In this document: positions 33,460 through 44,100 of the stretch, in pieces
Layout: every line of letters starts with the position of its first letter
Numbering within the stretch: position 1 is the first letter of the stretch
NCBI GenBank assembly: GCA_963971405.1
Contig: OZ020484.1
Coordinates: 41,934,770 to 41,998,769, forward strand
Direction of reading: 5' to 3'
DNA length: 64,000 nucleotides
From: Psococerastis gibbosa
Taxonomy: Eukaryota > Arthropoda > Insecta > Psocodea > Psocidae
Made by a program: the position numbers and the translations under genes
The notes under the pieces: model-generated
Told to the model about the DNA's origin: nothing
Database searches by the model: none
The model's input: only the letters and a program-made list of their open reading frames with translations

Positions 33460-34480
33460 GTCAGTGATTTACACGTATTTTGTAAACAATTCAATGGATA
33501 TTTTTGAATAAATATATTAATTCCTCAGGTTTCACAAGTCTCGTGAAAAATTCATAAAAATACAATCTTATTAAATTTGAACCTGAATTAATTGCTCTAG
33601 AAATACACAACAAAGTGCAAACAGATTTAATAGATTTGTCATAAATTACCTATAGCCTATATATATTCTGTTTTTTTTTTTTTTTTTTTAAACTTGTAGG
33701 CCCTATTTTAGTCAAAAATACCAGGCCTGATTATTTTTCAAAATACATGGAAAGCTTTGCCTTAAGAGGAGGCTTACCGTTGAAATTGACCTCCCCTGGA
33801 TCACCTCAAAATAGGTAGTTTTATATTTTTTATTTAGTTTTATACTTATAGGTATATGGGTAAATTGTAAGAGTGGGCCGAAAGGCCCAAAATTCGCCCA
33901 TATTCGCCTAACCTAGCCCAAATAAAAAATCCCTTTCGGCTCTGGCCGATCAGGAGTAGGAAGATTCCGCACACCCTGCTTTTCCTCTACGCTACCTACG
34001 CTATGTACATATACTATATAATAACAATTAATAAAAAATACTTCATTATTTTACCGACCTCAACATCAACACACAAAACACTCTTGTGTTCCAAATTTCG
34101 AACCACAATGCCCGACTATGAACTTATATTTATCAAATTATTTTCACTTTGACTGAATGCCATCTTAAAATGGTTGATTTTTCGTAAAAAGTGGCGATTG
34201 CCATTGTCGTAGATAATTATACGGTCTTTCAGTCAGATTGTAATTCATTCTTCTGCGACCAATATTAACTGAGATATGAATTATACAAGGCTTCAATCGG
34301 CCGCCATCTTGTAACTAAATAGTGGATCTAGCTGTTTAACGAACTCTATCAAGACATTTGTATGATCAATTTTTGTTCAAAGTTTCATCAAAAATCAAAA
34401 TCGGATAATATTTACGAAAGTTAGAGTGTTTCCTAAAATCGATATAGGCTATATATATACAATACAGTATATGATATGTA
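33460..34480. other. Noncoding AT-rich gap
   Basis: AT-rich with a T-homopolymer near 33670. No supported gene; only short unremarkable frames. Confidence 0.5.
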
Positions 34481-34509
34481 TAACATTTTGAACGGAGGGT
34501 GGTTTTAGC

Positions 34510-35436
34510 ATTGGGGTAAATAGGGGGACCTGGAGGGGGGGGCTTAGCCCCCAGGTCCACCTGTAGCCCCCCCCCCAGGATTTCTGGTGACAAAGACGTT
34601 ACGGAGGCTAAACGTAAAGGCATAGTATCCAAAATAATGAAAGGGAAATTAATTCTTAGTATGCTTATTTTACATTTAAAAAATCAACATATGGACCAAG
34701 TAGTTGTACAAAAATATATTACTCAAAATGCTTAAAACCCCAATACTTCACAGCTATTTTTCCCAAATTTTTCTCCGGGGGAGACCCCTGGGCCCCCCTC
34801 TATGGTAGGTTTATTTGTCATTATAATATCTCAATTTTGTACTGCATGCAAACATTGGCGTAAATAGCTTGGTCCTGGGCTAAGCCCCCCCCCCCGCCAG
34901 GATTTCTGGTGACAAAGTCGTTATGAAGGCGAATGGCATAGTATTCACAATAACGAACGGGAAATTAATTCTGGGTATGCTTTATTCACATGAGAGACAT
35001 AATGAAAACAATCAACATATCGCCCAAGTCCTTTCACAAAAATTTATTACTCAAAATGCTTAAAACCCCAATATTTCAGACCTATTTTTTCACAATTTTT
35101 CTTCGGGGGAGACCCCCGGGCCCCCCTCAGTGGTAAGTTTATTCGTTGTTAAAATCTCAACTGTACTGCCTGTAAAATGCGTAAAAAGTTCCTAATTTGG
35201 GCCTATTCATCCTTTTTTTTTTCTCCGGGGGAGACCCCCGGGCCCCCCTTTCTCCAGGGTAGAATATTCGTAAAACCTCACTAATTTCAGCCCATTTATC
35301 AATTTTTTTCTCCAGGGTATAATATGCGTAATATCTCACTAATTTGGGCCCATTTAGCATTTTTTTTTTGTCTGGGGATCAAAGTCTTGGGGTCCTAAAG
35401 CCCCCCCAGAAATTTTGAGAATTTACGCCAATGGGT
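34510..35436. repeat. C/G-tract repeat with internal duplication and CATTGG-type inverted ends
   Basis: 34566-34850 and 34900-35150 are duplicates (GGATTTCTGGTGACAAAG, CTCAAAATGCTTAAAACCCC). The block CTCCGGGGGAGACCCCYGGG recurs at about 34775, 35102 and 35222. Outer ends CATTGGGGTAAAT and ATTTACGCCAATG are inverse. Confidence 0.6.
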
Positions 35437-36192
35437 TTTAGGCTCAGGGGGTCATGAAATGAAAAGTTGTGAAGAAATTATCCGAAAGTCAAACATTGGT
35501 CGCCATCTCAATAGGTAGATGAATCTCCTTAAAATAAAAATAGAAACCCACCTATTTTGGGGTGATGCAAAAGTGGCCAATGTCAATTGTCACTGATCAG
35601 CTTCCTCTTAAACTGTGTACTTACTACTACTATAAATTCTTCAGTTTGGCCAGGACATTTCAATTAAACCTTTTATGGCATAAAAACCTAATATACGTGT
35701 AGATAGGCCTACTTATTGCACTCATTGCTTTAGATAGGTTTAGAAAAGGGGAGTGCTGAATGCTTCGGATACAATAGCGTAGCCTAGCTGGAGTCTACTG
35801 TAAATAAGCAAAGAAGGGGGCCCTATTACAGAATGTAGTATTTTCGCAAGCTGGGGGGGCCGAGGTGTCCCCCCGGCGAGTAATATGTACACTATATAAT
35901 ATAATAAAACGTAAGATGGTTTACAAAAGAACTAATATACTGACCTTCCAAAGTTATTTAACTTGCTTTTGTAAAATATAACGCTCACTGAGGATGTAAT
36001 ATCGAATGAGTTCCAAAACTGGGATTAGTGACTGTCACATACGAGTACTAGATATTTCCTGTGAAATTGATTATTTTACAAAAAATAAACTGATTGTCTC
36101 TAAGTAATAAATTACAAAAAAGAAGTGTGAGGTTGGGGTCTGATGTTCAAGTCTAGTCACTTGTAGGCTTTAGTAGGCATAGTAACCTAAAT

Positions 36193-36455
36193 GGAGGACT
36201 CGTATCTGTACTTGGTTAGGTCATGCTTCAAGCTGTTACACTGCGCTAGTGGTAAGATTGTCACAGCTTTTTCATTGATATCGCTTGTAGTCAGTGTAGG
36301 TTGACATCGAGGACGTATACCAGTTAGCCAATGGCCCAAAATTCTTACGGAAAAAAATTATAATAATGGCCGATATCTGTGGGGTCGTTGGCATTGGGCA
36401 AGGGACCAATGGGCCACTTTAAGTAGGCATAGGTTCATAAAAACGTCCTTCAGGA
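36193..36455 (+). repeat. Interspersed repeat, pair with 54646-54895
   Basis: Shared blocks: GACTCGTATCTGTACTTGG, TCGCTTGTAGTCAGTGTAGG, GTTGACATCGAGGACGTATA and AAGGGACCAATGGGCCAC. Noncoding. Confidence 0.6.
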
Positions 36456-36836
36456 CATTATTATTATTAACTTAAATTAGCCATTTTATTACACACATAA
36501 TTTTATATAAATTTATATTTTTTTATATTATATAACAAAATTTATTATATAGGCCTATATAACAATATCATCCTTCAGAGGTCAGAAGGATCTCATTCAT
36601 TGCCAGAAGGCTAGAGTGAGTACTCTGTAATGGTTTATTATTATTAATTATTATTAATTATATTTTATATCTTGCACTAAGATCGCTCGATAAGCGGAAG
36701 CTTGAGCGTGATAATGTTAATTAATAACAAATTGTTTTTTCTCAATATATGCACCTTGTCCGGGGTTACTGGTCAAAGAAAAATGTGAAGTGAATATAGG
36801 TTAGGCTATATTGAAAATTAATATAAATTTATATGC

Positions 36837-36870
<34 letters not shown>

Positions 36871-36878
36871 AATATATA
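36837..36878. repeat. TA dinucleotide microsatellite
   Basis: Run of TA repeats with one phase break in otherwise AT-rich DNA. Confidence 0.85.
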
Positions 36879-37169
36879 CATAAAATGTTATTGCCTGAGA
36901 ATTTCTTTTTTATGCAACTAGATATTTTGGAGGCGCGTACCGCCTTTGAGTACGATAGCCTAATGTACACAATGGGCTGAGTTATCGTGTAGCCTAACAA
37001 TACAGGGACAGGCTAGTATTAGCGTAATTGTCATTGACTATTAACCGCATGACGCCACCGCGCTACTTAAAAACCAAAACAAGTGATTTTTTTCACTGTT
37101 TAGGTGGGCTACAGAAGCCTTATCATTTTTCAGGTGGCGTCAGCATCATGTCCATGTGATAATGAGCAG

Positions 37170-38710
37170 GCTAATAATAGACCGGGTGCCACCAATCCTT
37201 TGGTTCTCTAAAAGGGTGGCAAATTTTCACACTATGTCCGTAATAGTCCATGGGCTGGATATGCCGAAAAGGGATTTCTGGCTGGCGAGAGCGGTAGCAT
37301 TTGGACAGGGGATTTTTTTTTCGAAAATGTTTTTTGACGAAAATTCACTAAACGAGTGGCACGTTGAGATGCTACCAAAATAACTAGTGGCACTCGAATA
37401 TAAGTGGAAACTTCATGCCAGAAGATTTTCCCAATGGGAACCCCTTCCCAGAGGGTGGTTAAATCAGTTGTGGGTACCAAAAATTCGCTGAAGAGGTGGC
37501 AAATCAAATTTACCTCTATGTGTAAGCTTGTCGCCTGACAATCATAAAAAACAGTATGCCAGACGTTTTTAGCAACAGCAACCCCTTGCCAGAAGGGTCG
37601 GAAATTTATCCTAGGGTGCTTTTTGTTAAAAGGGTGGCAGTGGAAAAACCATTATACCGTATAGTACTCATGAATGTAATGATAGAAATCTTAGTCACAG
37701 ACATTTTAAGTGCAGTGGGGGTTGATACAGAAGGGTGGAAGTCACCAGCCAAAGTGAAAAATTAGCTGAAAAGGTGGCAACTTAATTTCTCCGTATACAT
37801 CTTTAGATACTTCGTATTCATATTAGAAATTTTTGTCCCAGAAGTTTTCTCATACTTTTCCCCAACAAGAAGGGGTAGTAATTTATCTGGGGTGGGTTTT
37901 CACTGTAAGGGTGGCATGGAAAATCCAACATAAAATGGTTCATTTGTGCTAATTTATGGCAGGAAACAACCCCACAGAATATTTTAGGGTAGTTAGGGGT
38001 GATCCAGAGGGGTGGAAAGTCCAATACAGAGGGGTAAAATTGGCTGAAGAGGTGGCAATCTGAATCGTAGCTTAAATGTCTTAAATTGGCGTCTGTGTTA
38101 CTATGTTATTGGTCACAGACGTTATATTCGGTGTCTACCCCTCCCCAGAAGGGGTAGAAATCTACCTAGGGTGGGATTTCACTATAAAGGTGGCATGAAA
38201 AATTCAACGCGAAATAGCTGCTTCTTGCCCATATATGGCGGGTAACCATATGCCAGAATATTGTAATGTGATTAGGGGTGATCCAGAGGGGTAGTAAACC
38301 ATAAACTCAGGGATAAAATTCTTTAAAGAGGTGGCACCTTGAAATTTTGCTATGTGTTTGTATATTTAAATACAAGTACGAAAAAATTGGTCCCAGAAAT
38401 TTTATGCGGTGCCAACCCCTCCCCAGAGGGGGTAGAAATTTATCTGGGGTGGGTTTTCACTGAAAGGGTGGCATGAAAAATCCAACATAAAAAGTTCCTT
38501 TGTGCTAATTTATGGCAGGAAACAAACCCACAGAATATTTTAGTGTAGTTAGGGGTGATCCAGAGGGGTAGCAAACCAAAAACTGAAAATTGCGTGAAGA
38601 GGTGGCGCCTTGAAATTTTACTGTAGGTTAGTATATTTGAATATATGTATAAAATACTTGGTCCCAGAAATTTTATGCGGTGCCAACCCCTCCCCAGACG
38701 GGGTAAAAGG
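37170..38710. repeat. Tandem array, about five diverged units of roughly 0.28-0.3 kb
   Basis: Recurring order per unit: CCAACCCCTCCCCAGA, GGGTAGAAATTTATCTGGGG, AAGGGTGGCATG, GGGGTGATCCAGAGGGGT, GAAGAGGTGGCA. The clearest units start near 37845, 38125 and 38400; 37170-37840 is more diverged. Short frames in it are not conserved between units. Confidence 0.7.
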
Positions 38711-39473
38711 AGGAGAGACAATTTTATTAGCTAAACAGGTATTTTTTTACTTTTATTACTTTCCTGAGTAATATAGCAACCTTTTTGCTCTGAAAATGCG
38801 TAAAACCCTAATATTTTAGCCATATTTTTCAAAACCTATCGTTACGCAAGTGACAAGTGCCTCCCCCTTTTCTGAGGTCTGGGACCGCCTCTGAGTCTAA
38901 ATCTTTTTCTTCTTCTGTTTATTTTTCTAGCAGTGGAGAAACTGTGAAGAGACACCTGTACATAGTTTCTCCCCCATACGTTACTTCTTGCAATCAAAAT
39001 TGCATAAGGTTACTAAAACTCAAAGTACCTACCTGCCTAGACAAAAAACCGAAACCTACATTTTTTACTTCACAAGAAAAATTGTAAAATATACACGATT
39101 TTTCAGTCAAATAACTATAAAAGAATCGCCGCATTTAAGGGTAGTTAATTGACTTAGGGATGGTACCTATACTTTCAACTTACTTTTAAAACTTACATGA
39201 GATTGTAGGCTATTCATCGAGTTAACGGCCCTTTTGAAATTTCCCCCCATACTTAATTAAGGGGTAGGGCTAGTGATCTTTCCTTTTTTTATTTTTTTTA
39301 TTTTAAATAAATGGTAATAAATTAATTTTTCGGCTCATGACAAAAATGCTCTTTAACCATCTAAAATATATATAATCTGTTACAAAACAATAGATTTTGT
39401 GTTGTGAACTATCATTAACAGGATATGAAGTGTAGAATATTGGCACCCAAAATCCTTTACTTAATATTTTTGA
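38711..39473. other. Noncoding gap
   Basis: Moderately AT-rich. A 76-codon frame at 38857 has no recognised match. Nothing else supported. Confidence 0.4.
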
Positions 39474-40300
39474 TTTCCAATTTATACGCAGTATAAGGAA
39501 AGCTTTGTGATGGTCGAAATTTTCGATTCCGAGATTTCAACGGATTTACACGTTTTGAGGTCCCAGGAACCCAAAAAAGTGGTTTTTACGAAATGTCTGT
39601 CTGTTCATCGATTTCCAGGCAAACGACTCAGTCGATTTTGATGAAATTTGGCATGTAGGTTCACAAAAATCATACCTCGGGACCATTTTTTTTATTTTGG
39701 ACTAACTCAATTTGGGGGGGTTTTATTATAAAAAACCTCCAAAAAAACGTCTAAAATAATTATTTCTCCAAAACGGCTCAAACTATTTCTTTTAAATTCA
39801 CATATGTTGTAGTCGTTATTAATACTGACAAAATGCGGGGGGTCGCTTGCCCCTTGATAGTTTGCTTCTGGGGGTAAAAAAATAAAAATAACAGAATTTT
39901 AATGAAAAATGACTAAAAAATAATTTTTCTGCGAAACTTTTCTATCGTTGATTTCTACCTTCAGGCATGTTTTAGGTGTTAAATTGAGCAACGGAACCGG
40001 ACAGGTTGCTTTCCCAAAAAACTATTTGGTTTTGTGCAAAAAATTATTTTTTGAAAAAATGATAGAAAATTCGCGCTCAAATGCATTGCGTGTCCTGCCA
40101 TTATTGTTGTGTGATAATGTGTTGGTCTGACCTATCTAGAATTTATCTCACCTCCAGTGACGTCAGGTGGACACCCCCCCCCCCCGGAAATCTAACCATA
40201 GGAAAATTATTTACCATGAAATTAGGCCTACTCATATTCTCTATCTACTATAATGTTGATAAATTGGAAAGCATGTTCGAGTAAACTCGGACCGGTTCTT
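39474..40300 (+). mobile_element. 0.83-kb interspersed element, copy 2
   Basis: Full-length match to 2874-3707, with the same ends (TTTCCAATTTATACG / CTCGGACCGGTTCTT) and the C-homopolymer near the right end. No ORF preserved between the two copies. Confidence 0.75.
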
Positions 40301-40309
40301 TATTTAATG

Positions 40310-40555
40310 TACTAAACAAGCTATTAAAAAATTGGTCAATTCAAGTTGCAGAAGACTATATAGGCTATATAGGCCAATGTAGGCTACTGCTGTACGTAAG
40401 ATTAAACAAAGCGGTACCTTAAATTTGAAGTATGTATACCTACGAAATAGTCTTCTACAACTTCAATAAACTGAATCTGTAATAACATGCTCAGTAAATT
40501 TAATAAAAAATTGAATAAGATTTTTAAGTTTTTCTGATTTTCTATGTTTCACATC
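40310..40555. repeat. Diverged foldback fragment of the 32939 family
   Basis: CAAGTTGCAGAAGACTATAT on the left and ATAGTCTTCTACAACTT on the right form arms; TAATAACATGCTCAG resembles other members. Ends poorly preserved. Confidence 0.45.
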
Positions 40556-40705
40556 CTCATAATCCATGCATAAAATCAATAAAGTAAATCCTGTTTCTGG
40601 CCGTCGAGTGGCAATTTACATTAGCTTTTTTTTTTAACCTTTTTAACCCACGGCAAGCCAATAAAAACCTTTGCTAGCCAATGTGATTACAATACCGTAT
40701 ACGTA

Positions 40706-40930
40706 TAAATAAATAAATAAACAAATAAGGACTTTTCTGTTCTATTACTGAGCCAACCTAGCGGAGTTGGGGCTATAAAGCCCTCTCTTACACTCAACTA
40801 GAAAGGCCCGGGACCGCCTGCTTTACATGCCCTCCAAAACATGGCCAGAAAATGTTGGAAGTGTGGGACTCGAACCAACAACCTTTCGGGTGAAAGTCGG
40901 AGTCCGTACCACTACGCTACATATCCTGAC
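40706..40930 (-). mobile_element. tRNA-derived SINE, near full length
   Basis: Head (inverse of GTACCACTACGCTACAT and GGGACTCGAACC), body CCGGGACCGCCTGCTTTACA and tail AATAAACAAATAAGGACTTT, as at 31621. Confidence 0.75.
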
Positions 40931-41131
40931 ATATAGTCTATATATACGAAAGTTAATTTGCGGAAGCAACGCTTATGTGATGCATGCGCTCAATCAGATA
41001 GGGAGAGATAAATCTCCGAATCTGTAAATATAGGCAGACGGCCCTAAGTAAGCCCCGGCACTGCGCTACCGATTTTGGAGGTGGGTTTCCTTATACGCAG
41101 ACTTTATTTGGCCAACGCCAGATACTACACA

Positions 41132-44100
41132 ATGCTCTGGAACAGATTTACATTTCTAATACCCATCGTTGTGGGCTTGGGGGTACCTATCAGCATCTTT
41201 ATCACGTAAGTAATCGCTTCGTTAACCATGTGCTCACTATGAGTAGACCTATATAGGCTACTGCATTATAGCCTATCTAGGTTTATTTTAACTATATGTT
41301 ATAGGTATTTGTGTCTTGAAATGTAGGTCTAGCCTAGCGTACCTTATCGTAAACTACTAGCTGTAATTGTCTACTGTAAGCTTTTATATTCGTACCTGAT
41401 GTACCGCGCGGTTAAATAAATAAGGACTTTTTATTGTTTCTATTACTAACTTAGCGGAGTTAGAGCTATAAAGCCCTCTCTTGCACTCAACTAGGAAGGC
41501 CCGGGACCGCCTGCTTTACATGTCCTCCGAAGCATGGCCAGAAAATGTAGCCAGTGTGGGACTCGAACTAACAACCTTTCGGGTGAAAGTCAGAGTCTGT
41601 ACCACTACGCTACATGTGTCCTGACGGTTACACTGCGGACTAACTACTGCTGTCCATACTAGGCTACTCTAATTAGGTGCCCATTCCATTGACCGGCTAG
41701 GGCTATTTCCAAAACGGTGACGTGGTAGCAGACACTCAAGACTTAGGTGGCGTTTCCATCGACCTCGCATTGCAGAATTGACGGAAATGTTTATTTTCCT
41801 CTATGCCATAGTTAAAATTGATCAATGATCATACAATAAAATCACAAACAAACAAACTAAAATTAAAAAATGGCTTCATGGGATATGTTAATTACAAACA
41901 TTTTAATAGATTTCTATAAAAAGAAAAACAAACATTTCCGTCAATGTCACTTGCAATCTGCAATGCGAGGTCGGTGGAGACGCTACCTAAGTCTTGAGTG
42001 TCTGCTACCACGTCACCGTTTTGGAAATAGCCCTAGCCGGTCAATGGAATGGGCGCCTTATTAGGCTCCCATAAAAGCAACGAGGCACGAAGCGTCCTCT
42101 ACAAGCTGATGAACTAATAATATGTTCTCCTGTTCAGTTATTGAGATTATAGGTAAACTTTTAAAATATTGCTTTGTATGCTACGGTACGTTAAATTTAG
42201 AAGGTATTGAAAAACGTCAATTTAATTACCGGTCTATAGCTCTTACTGAACTTGTACCTTTCATCCAATTTCAATCCCAGCTGGCGGCTAACAATTCATA
42301 TCAAATTCATTTCCCATCTAACTGTCGAAAGTCAGTAATATTTTTCGAAAATTTCCCAGTTCTGCATGACAATGCGCTGCATAGTCAACATTTTGCAGTG
42401 TCAGCAGATGTAAAACTTATGACAGGTCTCCAACAACTTTGGCTAGATTGCACTTATATCGCATCGCCTTAAAGGTGTCCGCAAAATATTCCTTACCGAT
42501 ACTTTTCGAAGGCGGGTCCTACGGTCACTTGTAAAGTCTCGGTAATGAGGCGTCCTTACCTATTAAGATTTGTGAAGTATGACATCAAAGAAATTGAAGA
42601 AATAGTCAAATATGTACGAGTAGGTCATGAAATATTGTCACAACTCCGCGCAGGCGACAAATTAAAAAGCCTGAAGTTGGAAAGCATGGAAAGGTTCCAC
42701 AGGAAATTTATTTGTAATTCATTTCTCATGATGATTAATTTTTTTTACACCAGAACCAAACTCTCAAGGGGTTATTGGGTTTTGTATGCATTAATAACAA
42801 CGACTACAATATAATGTGAATTTAATGGAAATCGTAGGAGCCGTTTTCGAGAAAACGTTTTCCCAGCCGTTTTTTGGGAGTTTTTGGAAGGTAAGTAAAT
42901 AAAAATGGGTTAGCCCAATATATTAAAAAAGGTCCCGAGACATGATTTTTGTGAACCAACTGTAGACTATAGGCTATGCCCAAATTTCATATTCGTAAAA
43001 ACTACATCTTTGGGTTCGTGAGACCTCAAAACATGTAAATTCACTGAAATCTCGAAATCGAAAATTTCGAAAATCACAATAAAGCCTTCTTTATACTAAC
43101 TTAATGTATGAAATATAAGAAAGCAAAATTAATGGAGTTTGGTCGCTTGGTGTAACGGAACGCATTAAGGGCAAACCGGAGTCGCCGATATTCTATATTT
43201 CTGTGCAAACTTTAATTTCTCATGAAATATGGAGCGCAGAACACTGAAAAAATGCTGAATGGAAAGAAGAATTTTTTCTCCTAATTTTGATATATAGTAT
43301 GTTGCAATCATCAATACCGATCGGCTATAGTTAGTGAACTTGTTACGCAAAAAATAACGGTCACTCAGGAGTTCAAGCTGAAGGAGTTCATCAACTGTGG
43401 CGAATTGGAGTTAGTCAAGGCCACCTACATCAAAATTACGAGAAAAAATTCTTCTTGCCATTCAGCATTTTTTCATTGTTCTGCGTTCCATATTTTATGA
43501 GAAATTGAAGTTTGAACAGAAAATGGAACATATAGGTGACTCCGGTTTCCCCTTAAAATGTGACGGTTCCGCGTGTATTGTATATTTACACGCGATTGTT
43601 GATGTCATCCGCTTGGGAGAAATGAGAGAATCTTGCCTGAGTGACTGGTCTTATCTTTTTATCCTGTACAAGAGAAACCACTTGCCAGTCAATTGTGTAA
43701 ATAAAGGAGGGTCGTCGTGTCCTTCACCTCATTGTCCTTAAATACATGGGTTCCCAACCTATGGTCCATGGACCACCGGTGGTTCACAGACATACTTTAA
43801 TGTCTGACAAAAAGACTGTCTAAAAATGTCTGCTACCACGTCAATATCACGCTCACGGTACAAAACGAGGTCGGTGGAAACGCCACCTATAACAATGGCA
43901 TCATTCGCATAATAAAGGTTCATGTAGGCCTACTTCTAAAAAAGACCTTAAATTATTAGTATAGTTATTGATAGGCTTTTTATGGACGTAAACCTAATTG
44001 AGGTGTGGCGCATTGAACCTGGCCCTGCCAACGACCCCATCAGTTTTCAGTCATTATTGGTACTGTTTCCAAATGAATTTCTAGTCATTGGCAGACTTGT

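Noticed and set aside
37170..38710. CRISPR-like array
   Set aside because: Units are about 0.3 kb and diverged, with no short exact repeats and spacers, and the genome is eukaryotic.
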